Origin: Sipunculus nudus
Lineage: Eukaryota > Annelida > Sipuncula > Golfingiida > Sipunculidae
Assembly (NCBI GenBank): GCA_026874595.1
Contig: CM049314.1
Span: 76,088,300 to 76,152,299 of the forward strand
DNA length: 64,000 nucleotides
Reading direction: 5' to 3'
Under the pieces are notes generated by a model. The model was given only the letters and a program-made list of their open reading frames with translations. It was not told where the DNA came from and made no database searches. Below, piece by piece: positions 23,632 through 35,417 of the stretch (position 1 is its first letter; the number at the start of each line of letters is the position of its first letter). The position numbers were made by a program, and so were the translations under genes.

Positions 23632-26600
23632 CAAGGGACCTATGGGTCACGACGCTCAGCTGTTATATATGATAAAAAATATTATTTAGAAATAAGGCAC
23701 ATGCTGGTTTTGTGTGGTAATAAATATAAGCTGTATTATGAGTTGTTGTTGTTTAGCTTATGTATGATTTTGATAGTACCTTTGGAGACAGGGAAGAGGA
23801 TTGATTTCATTTATTTTATTAACAAATGGAGTACTATTGTCACACAGATTTTGACTTGGCCATATAACTTATAAGCAGAACATATAATATAAGAGTTTAA
23901 CTATTTATTAAAAAAATTACAAATATTGTCCCAAATATAATTTTTATTAAAAATAATTAGAGAATCATATGATTTTTTAAAATGAAATATAACTGATATG
24001 ATTATTAAAATAATATCAAAGAATATATTCATGAATGCATTCATGAATACATTTTGAAAGTATTTACACGAGTATTCATTACTTTCATTTTTACCTGAAT
24101 TCCCATTCTTTATGCAAGAAATTTTATAATGGAGTACATAATCATATTCGTATTTAAATACAATTACAAAGTATTCGCACCATGTCTGGTATTTATTCAG
24201 TTTTCACCAAACAATGATGTTTAGAATCCAGAATATACAAAATTCACACATTTAAATAATGATCATAAGTACCTGGTTTTATGGCTTTTATTTATATTAA
24301 AAATAACTGTAAAAAATTCATTTTGGACTAATTTCACATCAATGTACACACTAGACACAGTAGGAATCTAGATTAATATTATCAACTGCATCTTTGTCTA
24401 TCATTAATTTCCTTCATATAATCCCTAATGATTAGTAATGAATAATATGATTTACTTCTTTATTATTAAAATTGAACTGAAAAATGCCATAGGTGACTGC
24501 ATGGTGTTATTTGGAATATGTGACATTCTACCCATCGATACAAGATTCTTATATCATCAGTAACTGCAAGTTAATTTCCTGTTATTATAAACTAGCAAAT
24601 TCCTTTTCTATTTTTCTTTAATCTGTTATTAAACACCAATAAAAATTTATTAATTTATTGTTTATTGTTATGTTGTTGGTTAAAACTACTAGATGAGTTG
24701 GGTTGGACACCTGGATCGACTGTGGCTGGCCATAAGCTGCCTGGATTCTCGCCTCAAGCGTGCATAATTTGATGAAAGGTCAACAAGGTCAACATACAGG
24801 TGACTCAAGAGGGGCTGGAGAGAGCCAAAGTCTGACAGGGTCTCATAAAAAACATGAATAAAAGCTACAATTTTTGCCCAATTTCTTTCAGCTTTCTAAA
24901 CTAAAAAGCTGAAATCCTTATGTGTGCATGATATGAAAATTATATCAACAGTGCTCACAGGAAACAAACGTGCCATGGTCACAATTGGGCAAAATTTAAG
25001 GTACTAATTTTATATTTATACTAATAACTTATAAAATTTGAAAAATTCAGAACTAATTTTGGGTATTCAATTGAATCTTGATTAAATAATGTTACATCCT
25101 TGACAAAAAAATCTCTAGCTTCAGCAATGCCCTTGTTAAGGGAGTAAATATATTTCTTGATTCTTTACAAAGTGCATTATGTTTGGGCCCATAACTTAAA
25201 ACAATTACGCAATACTGACATCATTCTGGCATGTGCATAGAGAATGAAAAATATGTATATTATTTATGATTAAAGTCAGATCAGTGGTTTTGATATTAGG
25301 CAGTCTTGAAGTGTAACAATGGGTTTTTAATGGAAAAATGAAGTTTTTCATTAATATCTCGAAGGTATTAAGTCCAAGTGACAAAATTCTTGGCATGGTA
25401 GGGGATTTTTGAGACATCTAACTGTATGCCGAATTTAAGGAACTTAGAGCTGAAGCTGGGGAGCTGAGCTCTTGCAAACTGCATAACACTAGCTTGATGT
25501 AAACAATATGTTACATGGTGCTTGAAAACTTGATTAAAATCTACAGTTTTTGATCAACTGGTTTAAAATTTTTGGTGTTAACAGTTGAAATGCTAACAAA
25601 AACATGCTGTGAAAATTAAATCCACAGTACTTACAGGAAAAAAACGTGCCATGGTCAAAGTTGGGCAAAATTTAAGTTACCAATTTTTTATTTTTATTAA
25701 TATTTTAAAAAATTTAAAAGATTTTACAAGTTTTATAAATTTGTATTAAAAAAAACACTTAAAATATAAGTTAAAATATTAGAATTCTTAGTTGCAATCA
25801 TTATACATCCAGAGTGTAGCTCATATTGGGTCATATTATGCATACACATATATTTTTATTTTTTTTAAATCACAATTTTTTAAACTGAATTTAAAAGAAA
25901 ATAATGCCACAACATGGCATCTACAAGATTATTCCTTGAATCACTATTAAAACGTTTTGCACATTGGAGTTTTCAGTACATGCTTAATCTTATTCACCAA
26001 AATAAAATAAGATTCTGTAAATTTGGTAAAATAAAAACATCTTTTCAATAAAGTATACACATTGTTGGTTGAATGAGGGACAAACAATATCATTATGCTA
26101 ATTACAATCTAAGCTTTAATTTATTCCTGGAATTAATAGTCAATTTCACACCTGGTGAAGTTTTTACTCTTCTCAAGGAAGGAATTACTTGTCTGATGCA
26201 CATCCACACTTTCATAGCAATACGCCACTTTGTGGACACAATTAAATGTGCATTTTAATCATTGTAACCCTGGTGGTAAATACATAATCTAAAATGTAGC
26301 ATAGCCAAGAATAAAATGAAATACAGAAAATTATAACATTCATCTAGTTAATGCATCATCTAGGGGGGGGGGGGGTGGGCAGGGCAGAGGGGAAGCCTGC
26401 TAGTAGTGGCCCAGTTGAGCCAAGACAAGCTGCCTGGGGTGGGTTACATAATGCAAGTGAAGGCTTTACTACTAGGTAGGCTAGATGTAAACAACACTTG
26501 ACATGGTGTATGAAAACTGGAATAAAAGCTACTCTTTTCAATCAATTCCTTTGAAATTTCAGATTTTAAAAGATTAAATCCTTATGTATATACGCTGTGA

Positions 26601-27856
26601 AAATTAAATTAACAGTGCTTACAGAAAAAAAACGTGCCATTGCAAAAGTTGGACAAAATTTAGGGTACTGATTTTTTTATTTAAGCTAATAACTTGAATA
26701 ATTTGCAAAATTCAGATCTAATTTTGGGTAAACAATCAAATCTTGATTAAATAAAGTTATATTCCTGACAAAAAGTCTCCAGCTTCAGCAATTCTCATCT
26801 TAGGTAAGTAAATATATATCTTGATTTTTAAAAAAGTGCATTATGTTTGGGCCCATAACTTAAAAAAAAATACGCAATACTGACATCATTTCTGGCATGT
26901 GCATAGCGAATGTATAGAAAAATATGTATATTATATATGATCAAAGTCAGATCAGTGGTTTTGATATAAGGCAGTCTTAAAGTGTAACAATGGGTTTTTA
27001 ATGGAAAAATGAAGTTTTTCATTAATATCTCAAAGGAATTAAGTCCTAGTGACCAAATTCTTGGCATGGTAGGGGATTTTGGAGAAATCTTACTGTATGC
27101 CAAACTTAAGGAACTTAAGAGCTGAAGCTCGGAGCTGAGCTCTAGCAAACTGCATAGCAATATGTGACATGGTGCTTGAAAACTTGAATAAAATCTACAG
27201 TTTTTGATCAACTGGTTTCAAATTTTTGGTGTTAACAGTTGAAATGCTAACAAAAACATGCTTTGAAAATTAAATCCACAGCAGTTACAGGAAAAAATGT
27301 GCCGTGGTCAAAGTTGGGCAAAATTTAAGGTACCAATTTTTTATTTTTGCTAATATTTTAAAAACTTAAAAGATTTTGATCTAATTTTGGGTATACAATT
27401 TAATTTTGATTAATAAAAGTAATATTACTGGAAAAAAAGTGCTAAGCTTTAACAAGTTTTGTGTTAAGTGATAAAATTTCTTTCCTGATTATTTACAAAA
27501 TGCATTATGTTTGGGCCCATAACTTTTTTAAATTATATAATACAGACCTAATTTCTGGCATGTACATAGGAATTATATAGAGGATTATTTATAGGAAATA
27601 TGAGGAAAAACAGATGAGTGGTTTTGATATTAGGCAGTCCTGAAGTGCGAAAATAGGTTTTTAATAAAAAATTGGGGTTTTTCCTTAATTTCTCAAAGGA
27701 ATGAAGTCGCAAAGTTTTGGCTTGGTAGGAGATCTCGGGGACATCTAACATTATGCTGAATTTTGGATTCCTAGGTCTTACGGTTTCAAAACGTGCCACA
27801 TCTACGGATGGACTGACGGACGGACGGACGGACGACGGACAATGGACCACGACTAA
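23632..27856 (+). mobile_element. E4: pearl/HINE-like element inside E3, terminal hairpin lost
   Basis: The 5' end is CAAGGGACCTATGGGTCA, then ACGACGCTCAGCTG, at 23632. The body has ~1.2 kb of AT-rich sequence and several core repeats (about 24900, 25600, 26580, 27260) of the E3 type. A GGAC tract at 27813-27845 is followed by GGACCACGACTAA, where E3 has GGACCACGACTTTAGC and the hairpin. The hairpin appears to have been deleted between short CT repeats, leaving CTAA. Sequence after 27856 continues the E3 core interrupted at 23631. Confidence 0.5.
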
Positions 27857-28098
27857 AAACATGCCGTGGCAAAAGTTGGGCAAAATTTAAGGTACCAATT
27901 TTATATTTTTGCCAATATTTTAAAAAATTTAAAAGATTTTAATCTAATTTTTGGTATACAATTTAATTTTGAGTAATTAAAGTTGTATTAATAAAAAAAA
28001 AGTCCCTACCTTTAACACTTTTGGTCTTAAATGACCAAATATCTTTCCTGATTTTTTTATAAAGTCCATTATGTTTGGGCCCATAACTTTTTTAAACT
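27857..28098 (+). repeat. E3 core repeat, resumed after E4
   Basis: Contains AACATGCCGTGGC, then GGCAAAATTTAAGGTACC. It runs to AACTTTTTTAAAC, where F2b interrupts it. An uninterrupted equivalent reads across this join in E4 near 27520-27560. Confidence 0.5.
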
Positions 28099-29278
28099 AG
28101 AATACGGGCAGTCTACAAGCGACTACGTGTATCCGCCTAAATCAGAGTGGAACGGGTGAAGTGAGGCATGGATTGAGTGGCAAGGGAAAATTGAGTGTTG
28201 CATATTAGCATGGATGTCTGCAGCCAAATTGTGTATGTAGGTTGCCCCCCATACCACAAAATCCAGAAAGCCGTCCAAGTTGTATACATATGAAAAATTT
28301 AAGGCAGATAAGTCAAACCACTACATGTATATGAGTAATTTTAGCCCGTGGCAGACAAACAGATGGACGCTGAGCAAAATGGTTGCAGGTGACGCCACCA
28401 GTTTTGCGTATGATAAAGAGCTATGTGAGAACTATACACATGCAAAACTTTGGCCCAATCGGTCAAACGGTTCCCAAGATATGAGCTTGGATGTCTGCTG
28501 CATAAACTAGAATGCAGGTGGTGCCAGCTGTCATAAAATCAGAAAAGCTATCCAGGATGTGTATGCATGCCAAATTTCAGGTGAATTAGTCAAGTCACTG
28601 CAGAGATATGAGTAATTTTAACCCAAGGCAGACGAACAGATGGACACTGTGCAAACATGGTTGCAGGTGGCGCCACCATTTTTGTGTATATTATAAAGCT
28701 CTCCAAGGGCTACATTTGTGCAAAAAAATTTTCCTGATCGGTCAAACGGTTCCCGAGATATGAGCTTGGATGTCTGCAGCATAAACGTGAATGTAGGTGG
28801 CGCCACCTGTCATAAAATCAGAAGAGCTATCCAGGATGTATACGCATACAGAATTTCAGGTGAATTAGTCCAGTCACTGCAGAGTTATGAGTGATTTTAA
28901 CCCAAGGCAGACAAACAGATGGACACTGTGCAAACATGGTTGCAGGTGGCGCCACCATTTTTTGTGTATGTTATAAAGCTCTCCAAGGGCTACATTTGTG
29001 TAAAAAAATTTCCTGATCGGTCAAACGGTTCCCGAGATATGTGGGTTTATGTGTGGAAACAGACGCACAAACGGACGCAGAGCGCAGAGGAAAGGTCAGA
29101 GGTCAAAACAAAATCGGGGCGCAGCAGTTCACATGTGACCTGAACATAATCCCGGGTTTCGTAAAATTCCGCCCAGCGGTTACGGAGGAGTTCTCCGGAC
29201 ACCTACGCCGCGGCGGCGGCGGCGGCGGCGTGCAGCTGAAAACATAGTATCCGCAGAACTCTGTTTTGGCGGATACAA
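28099..29278 (+). mobile_element. F2b: complete F2 element inserted in E3
   Basis: The 5' end is AGAATACGGGCAG, with GTGTATCCGCC about 25 bases in. The 3' hairpin at 29247-29276 has arms GTATCCGCAGAAC and GTTTTGGCGGATAC. Core repeats carry GGTGGCGCCACC near 28667, 28797 and 28946. A (GGC)n run at 29211-29230 precedes the hairpin. The flanking E3 core is interrupted exactly, giving clean boundaries, and this is the best reference copy of F2 in the window. Confidence 0.65.
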
Positions 29279-29643
29279 TTAAATAATACTGACTTAATTT
29301 CTGGCATGTACATAGGAATTATATAGAGCAATATATATGGTAAATATGAAGACCAGATGAGTGGTTTTGATATTAGGCAGTCCTGAAGTGTGAAAATAAA
29401 TTTCTTATAAAAAATTGAGGTTTTCCTTAACATCTCCAAGGCACGAAGTCCTATTGGCGCAAATTTCGGCAAGGAAGGAGATTTTGGGGACATCTAACAG
29501 TATGCCAAATTTCAGATTGGTAGGTCCAATGGTGTCGAAACATGCCAGTCTTACAGATGGACGATGGACAGACAGACAAATGGACGGACGACGGACAATG
29601 GACCACGACTTTAGCTCAGATGACTTATAGTCAGCTGAGCTAA
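29279..29643 (+). repeat. 3' part of E3: core remnant, GGAC tract and terminal hairpin
   Basis: Core text (CTGGCATGTACATAGGAATT and onward) is followed by a GGAC/AGAC tract at about 29555-29600. The hairpin 29613-29641 has arms AGCTCAGATGACT and AGTCAGCTGAGCT, loop TAT, then AA. Confidence 0.65.
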
Positions 29644-29752
29644 AAATTCTGCCCAGTGGTTATGGAGGAGTTCTCTGGAAACCTATAAAGTGATCTGCAT
29701 CCGACTGAAAACATACCGGTAGTAAGCGCAAAACTCTGTTTTGTCAGCAACA

Positions 29753-30080
29753 ATGATTGTAGCTGGCACCACCAGTCTTATATACAACAAAGAGATATAT
29801 AGATATGCCCAATGTCAGACTGATATGTCAAACCCCTCCTGTGAAATAAGAAGGGACATACACTTTGCAAAAATGATTGTAGGTGGCTCCACCAGTCTTG
29901 TACACTACAAAGCTATTCAATATGTATAAACATGCCCAATTTTAGGCTGATGTATCAAATTCCTCTGTAGAAGTAAGCAGGCCCATACACTGCAAAAGTC
30001 AATGTAGGTGGCGACACCTGTCTTGTAAATGAGATTACCATCAAAGACGCATAGACAGGTCAAAATATCAGTCCAATACA
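29753..30080 (+). repeat. Tandem ~125 bp repeat with GTGGCNCCACC-like motif
   Basis: Three units each carry a diverged palindrome (GCTGGCACCACCAGTCTT, GGTGGCTCCACCAGTCTT, GGTGGCGACACCTGTCTT) about 120-126 bases apart. It looks like a diverged relative of the F2 core. Confidence 0.5.
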
Positions 30081-30360
30081 TCAAATTTCCCCAGAGTTTG
30101 ATGCACTGAGCTGACAAGGCTTAGGTGAGTAATGTAGTTGCCCCCGAGTGACCTGTGACAAATTGCTGCCTCAAGCTACTGCACTGAGTGAACTCTTGAC
30201 CTGCACCTGGCTGACTGAGTGAACTTTTGACCTGTACCTGGTTGCACTGAGTGAACTCTTGACCTGTTGCATAATCTGATACAGTTGGCATTTTGCCAAA
30301 GCTATAAATAGATTCAGGCTGAACTTTTGTGCCAAATATGATGCAGTGAGCAGTCTGCCA
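30081..30360 (+). repeat. Short tandem repeat GAGTGAACTCTTGACCTG
   Basis: Three copies around 30185-30270 of a ~32-35 base unit built on CTGAGTGAACTYTTGACCTG and CACCTGG. The rest of the interval is unremarkable. Confidence 0.5.
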
Positions 30361-30364
30361 AAGC

Positions 30365-30790
30365 TATAAATAGAATGCACTACTGATGTATAAACCTGCA
30401 AAATTTCAGGTGGATAAGTCAAACCACTGCCGAGATATGAGTGATTATAATCCAAGGCAGATGAACCGATGGACGCTGTGCAAAAATGGTTGCAGATGGT
30501 GCCACCACTTTTGTGTATGATAAAGAGCTATGGAAGATCTATACACATGCAAAATTTTGGCCCAACTGGTCAAACGGTTCCTGAGATATAAGCTTGGTTG
30601 TCTGCAGCTTAAACGTGATGTAGGTGGCACCACCTGTCATAAAATCAAGAAAGCTGTCCAAGATGTATATACATGGAAATTTCAGGTCGATAAGTCCAAC
30701 CAATGCAGAGATACGAGTGTTTTTATCCCAAGGCAAATGAACAGATGGAGGCTGTGCAAAAAATCTAAGAAAATGCAGTTCCAATAATCT
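30365..30790 (+). repeat. F2 core fragment
   Basis: Contains the F2 core phrases CCTGCAAAATTTCAGGTGGA, GGTCAAACGGTTCCTGAGAT and GGTGGCACCACCTGTCATAA, but neither the 5' end nor the hairpin end, so it is a truncated copy. Confidence 0.5.
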
Positions 30791-33154
30791 GGGAATTTTG
30801 CGTCTAGACATTGTGTTTAGACATCTAGACACCTGCCAGAGCCAGGTCAGTTGCCATGGTGATGTCTGAACCCCACCTGGTTGTAATGAATGACCTCTTG
30901 AATTGTCTGCTGAAACTCAGCATGTTTTCAAATCTGTTTTCAAACACAAAAAGCCTTTTTTAATTGGCTACAATGCTTTTTTAAAGCTGTATTTACCCTA
31001 TCTATTCTTATAAAAATTGTAGAACACTACCATCGAATACTTCTTGTAAAGTTTAAACCAATCAGCTTAACAGTTTCATCATAAATCAGTGTATAAGCTA
31101 GAAGTGTTTAAAATTACATTTTCGCTTGTAAAAAACAGATCAATGTAGGTGGCGCCACTAATACCTCAATTTCAGATATGACATATGTGACCAACATTGG
31201 CATAAAATTTGGTGATTATAGCTCTAGCCATAACTCAGATTTTAATTTAAGTGTACTTTTTTGGACAGATGACTAAGTTCAACCTCCTGTAATTCAGCCA
31301 AAAATCTCTGAACTGGAATCATTCGAACAAACTTGAGAGAAATTGTTCCAGCGATCATTTCTGTGAAATATTGGACATTTTGGCTGTAAAGTTTCAGAGA
31401 AGAAGATTTTTACAGCTTTTTCCCTATAAAATCTGAGAAAATGCAGCTAGAAATAAATAAACAAAATCCGATAAAGTTTTTTGGATTATTGATTATTTGC
31501 AAAATATTTGGTGATGCTAGCTCCTGCCGTTTTTGAGATAGCTATGGTCAACGTACGATGCCGCACAATCGCATAATCTCACAGGTTCGCTATAAAAGAA
31601 ATCAGGAATATACGTAAAATTATTACAGATGCATACTGAATGCAAAATTAAAATACAGATATATCTCATTGATGGCAAATTCTTGAATTAAGTTGAGCAG
31701 GGATACCAAAAATTTATAATCCATGTAAAGTTGTCTTTATATAGCCACAGAGAGCTGAATATCCATGATTGTAACATTGCCCGGTATGATATATAACATA
31801 TATCTAAATTTTTAAAAGCTTTTAAAAAAACTTTCTTGTTAATATTAACCAAAGATAAACTGAAATCTAAATGTCTAGTGGCATGATGTATTAGATGCTT
31901 ATAAACTGGTGCCAGTTTAGCATCACACAGCTAACATATATGGTAAAATGACTCAATATAATCTCCATACTTCAGCCAAAAATCATTCATGTGGAACCAT
32001 TAATGACAATTATTATAAGAATTATTGTAGGGATTATTCTTGTAAAATATCTAACAAACTAGCTTCAGTGGCATGAGTCGAAAAATGTTTCCCAGGTTTA
32101 TAACTCTTATAGGAAGATACAGCAAACTGGCTAAGTTCAGCTTCCTGTAACTCAGCCAAAAAGCACTGAACCAAAACCATTTGAACAAATTTGAATTATC
32201 AACTTCTGAGGATAATTAAAGTGCGAGATTTAAGAATTTGGCCCAGTTGTTTTTGAGAAGAAGATCTTTGTAGCCACTGAGCTAATGTTAGGGCATATGA
32301 CTAAATTCAGCTTCCCATAACTTAGTCAAAAGTCTCTGAAAAGAGACCATTTGAACAAACTTCAGAAAGCACTACCCTAGGATATCTCTCTGTGATTTGA
32401 AACATTTTGGCCATATGGTTTCAGAGAAGTAGTTTTTTGTAGCCCTCAGTGTGATACAGGCACTAATGACCCCATACAAAAAAAGCTGATGCAGGTGGCG
32501 CCACCAATACCTCAATTTCAGATATGACCTATGTGACCTATCATTTATGTGAAATATTGGACATTTTGGTTGAACAGTTTCGGAGAAGAAGATTTTTAAA
32601 GCTTTTTGTGCTTGTTCCCTATAAAATCTAAGAAAATGCAGTTAGAAAAAAATAAACAAAATCCTATATAGTTTTTTGGATTACTGATTATTTGCAAACA
32701 ATTTGGTGGTGCTAGCTCCTGCTGTTTTTGAGATAGCTTTGGTTAATGTACAGACAAGGCACGACACAAAGCACGACACACATCAAATAAGCTCACAGGT
32801 TCGCTAAAAAAGTGTAAAGAGAAAAAAATCAGCTACAATTCCCCATTTTGTTTTTCACAGACTGAATGAAAATTTGCTTCACATGCTATGCATGTGTTTA
32901 TACATTAAACCCCCCAAAGTCAGAAATATATGCATGTTGCACATGAATATGTGCAAGAAGATAGAAGCATTTTAAAGTTCCAACACAAAAGTGCAATAGT
33001 ATAACATTCTAACCCATTGCAACTGGACTGTCTTGGCATGAGAGCAATAGTATATCTCAGAACTCTTCTACGGAAAAAAGAGAGGGAAAAGTGAAATAAA
33101 GAGTAATAAGTTTCATTTTCAGCATATCCTAAAGAAAAGACAGACACTTTTAAA
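30791..33154 (+). repeat. Fourth tandem-core repeat family (F4), at least two long direct copies
   Basis: 31140-31605 and 32490-32815 are direct repeats. Both start near GCAGGTGGCGCCAC / GTAGGTGGCGCCAC plus ATACCTCAATTTCAGATATG and end at CTCACAGGTTCGCTA. Between them ~150-190 base sub-units with TTCAGCYTCCTGTAAYTCAG and CATTTGAACAAA recur near 31270, 31960, 32120 and 32300. I found no terminal hairpin. Sequence 30800-31130 and 32820-33154 is otherwise unremarkable. Confidence 0.5.
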
Positions 33155-33456
33155 CAAGGGACCCATGTGTCATGGTAGCTGATTAAGTGGGCCTTACAGG
33201 TAAAAATCTAAAATGATAATAATTTAAGATAAAGTATAAGAGGAAGAGGTAATATTGGTCATGGTTGGTTGTTTCAGTAAGATCCTAGTATTTTTTAGTA
33301 TACTAGTTTTTTTTTTTTTTAATTCATTAAAAATATTATGTAGTTGCAATAAAACTTTTGTCCCCAATGTGCAGGTGCAAAAACTCAATGGCCAGGACAG
33401 AAGACAAACAATGAATCATAAATATAGCTCAGATGACTTATAGTCATCTGAGCTAA
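33155..33456 (+). mobile_element. E5: 302 bp mini-element with E1/E3-type ends
   Basis: The 5' end is CAAGGGACCCATGTGTCA at 33155. The 3' hairpin at 33426-33454 is a perfect 13 bp stem (AGCTCAGATGACT / AGTCATCTGAGCT), loop TAT, then AA. It has no tandem core and only a hint of the GGAC tract (CAGGACAGAAGACAAACAA), so it shows the minimal end modules of the family. Confidence 0.6.
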
Positions 33457-33887
33457 AATGAGTGATTTGGCAGGTCTATGTGCTGGCAAAGCACAAAGTC
33501 TGTGTGCAAGCAAAATGTAACAACATTGCCATTGCCACCGCTGACTGGCTCTACTACTAGTACCAGCCTGTAGGGTGGGCCTCACAGGGCTGGTATCCAT
33601 TCTGCTGTTAACAGGAAAATGGCTACAATAAAATATTCTAAATGTCACAACAGCTCAATTAAGTGGGAACAAAGTCTCACCCCTGCAAAGTTAACTAAAA
33701 AATGTCTTGCATCGTATGTATAATTTTAACATTTTTCATAAAAATTCATAAAATTCCAAAAATCATTTAAGTGTGACCAAAACCCAATCAGCTCTGGAGA
33801 CCCTACAGATGCACCTGATACTATAAAGATCAAAGTAAAACTTTCGAGATATTGCGTAGCATAACAATTGTTTTGGGCCGGACAGAC
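33457..33887. other. Intergenic, no gene seen
   Basis: Mixed-composition sequence with no convincing open frame or repeat. Confidence 0.4.
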
Positions 33888-34105
33888 CAGAGGCCGATCC
33901 AGGATTTGGGAAAAGGAGGGGTCCAACCCAGGAGGGCTAATATTATGAGTAATGTCATAGCCTAAAATAGCCTAAATATAGGCTAAAAAAGGTCACAAGG
34001 TCCAGAAAAGGTGGTTCAGGCCGCAAAAAAATTGGTCTGTAACCCTTAGAAAAAGGTTGCGGCGGCTGAAAAAGGGGATCCCCGGATCCGCTTCGGCAGA
34101 CGGAC
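33888..34105. mobile_element. Small MITE-like element with imperfect inverted ends
   Basis: The left end GAGGCCGATCCAGGATTTGG and the inverse of the right end GAAGCGGATCCGGGGATCCC are related. Between them are A-rich runs and a TAGCCTAAAATAGCCTAAAT internal repeat. Boundaries and family are uncertain. Confidence 0.35.
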
Positions 34106-35040
34106 GGAGCTTATCACAATACTCAATTGACAATGCCAATGGTCCCCCTGGCTCCGCTGAGGCGGTGGATAATCAAGTAATCCTAACAAGAACGGAAGTA
34201 TAATCTTACAGTCCGAGTACTCCAAACAACGAAATGGACTAGAAAACAAATCTATCACGAAGAAGTTACACTGATGAACAATTATGCTCTAAATACCGAC
34301 AAAACACCAGGACGTCTTTCACGGCTCGTTCCCTCGGCTGACATGTTCCATTTAGGCGGGAGGGAAGTTCCGCGTGTCACGTGAGCAGTGAAGAAAACCC
34401 GAAATCACGCATTCCGGACCTGGAAAAAATATTTTCTCTTGGTTGGGGTTGTTTTAGTTAATTGTATTTCCCCCCAACCCCCCTTCGGTGGGAATCGGTA
34501 GGATCAGATGTTACAGCTTAAATCTTTTACAAGCATTGGGAGGAGTAGGGCTGTTCCACGCAAAATGTAATATGCTTTAAGCCCAAAATAGACTAACGCG
34601 CGCGTCACGCGTCACGCGTGCGCCACGCGACAAATTCAAAACACACTATCGCGGCTACAACGCGCACGACATGCGTATGATTGGAAGGTATTAACCAAGC
34701 ACCTATTGCATTTTTAATATTATCTTTGAAAAAATAGTAATTTCGATAGGCCCTAATCAGCGTTGGATTACTTGTATACAAATATATATCTTTTGTGACC
34801 TGTTCTAAATCCGACAAACTTAGCCATTATTCTGAACGATATGTATATATCTGTGTTGCTTTGTTTCATGTTTTCTATCCAGACACCAATGAATAATAAT
34901 AGTTCAATGAATTACAACAAACGTTTCATCCGGGGTTTTATATAGAATTTGAGTGCTGGGGAGGGAAACCCTGTATTTAGTTATGTCACGGTTTTGCATT
35001 GCTAGCGGACATATCATATGTGTAGTAAATCTGTCCCCGC
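34106..35040. other. Intergenic; clustered CGCG palindromes
   Basis: Near 34594-34630 the words ACGCGCGCGT, CACGCGTCACGCGTG and GCCACGCGAC form a compact CpG-rich patch in otherwise AT-rich DNA. No gene seen. CCCCGCAG at 35033-35040 could be a 3' splice site for the recombinase fragment that follows. Confidence 0.35.
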
Positions 35041-35417
35041 AGATCTATACGACGTGTGCACAACTGGCTGAACTGCTGGACGAAGAAGTCAGGTTCTACA
35101 GGTCATCGACCTTCGCAGACATCACAAAACAAACATACTATATGTACACAAGAGGGCATATTTGAAAATATGGACTTTGATATACAACCAGTGCCTAATA
35201 CAAATGACAACTTATGTAGATATGCTGCATTTCTGGCCCGAGGGAGAAGATTTAACACAGTGAAACAGTATCTAAACATTATACGAATCCTCCATAGGGA
35301 GGCAGGATTTCCTAATAAATTAAAAGACAATTTTTCCTCCAGTCGGTCTTGCTTGGCATCAAGCTCGTGGAGAGGTATACATAGTAGATCAAAATATACC
35401 TATTACTCCATAAATTT
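35041..35417 (+). pseudogene. Tyrosine recombinase, N-terminal core-binding part (broken, cut by E6)
   Basis: Translation in shifting frames gives CAQLAELLDEEVRFYRSSTF, then NTNDNLCRYAAFLARGRRFN, TVKQYLNIIRILHREAG and FFLQSVLLGIKLVE. This is the pattern of the SAM-like core-binding domain of tyrosine recombinases carried by DIRS/Ngaro/Crypton-type elements. A TGA plus frameshift occurs near 35163-35170, another shift near 35335 and two adjacent stops near 35387. The sequence is then interrupted by the E6 hairpin at 35418. The catalytic half resumes at 37782. The function would be strand exchange for element integration, but this copy is dead. Confidence 0.6.

Larger units (their letters stand above)
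12353..29643 (+). mobile_element. E3: pearl/HINE-like element inside F2a, itself carrying three insertions
   Basis: The 5' end is CAAGGGACCCATGGGTCA at 12353. The 3' end is the hairpin 29613-29641 plus CTAA. Removing the internal insertions (12572-22167, 23632-27856, 28099-29278) leaves a few kilobases. The remaining sequence (12353-12571, 22168-23631, 27857-28098, 29279-29643) carries the core repeat with CGTGCCGTGG and CAAAGTTGGGCAAAATTTAA. A GGAC-rich tract precedes the hairpin at 29555-29600. The ends match E1/E2 but the core is unrelated to theirs. Confidence 0.6.
11286..29752 (+). mobile_element. F2a: outermost element of the nest, split in two by E3
   Basis: The left part, 11286-12352, opens with ATAATACAGATAG and TTGTATCCGCCAAAATC, then F2 core repeats with GGCGCCA-type motifs. 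It breaks off at ATTCCGAATTTTAAA. The right part, 29644-29752, resumes at AAATTCTGCCCAGTGG and ends in a decayed hairpin around AGCGCAAAACTCTGTTTTG. The intact F2b copy reads continuously across the same join (AAATTCCGCCCAGCGG near 29163), so the two pieces were one element before E3 inserted. F2a is therefore the oldest layer here. No coding capacity was seen. Confidence 0.6.
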
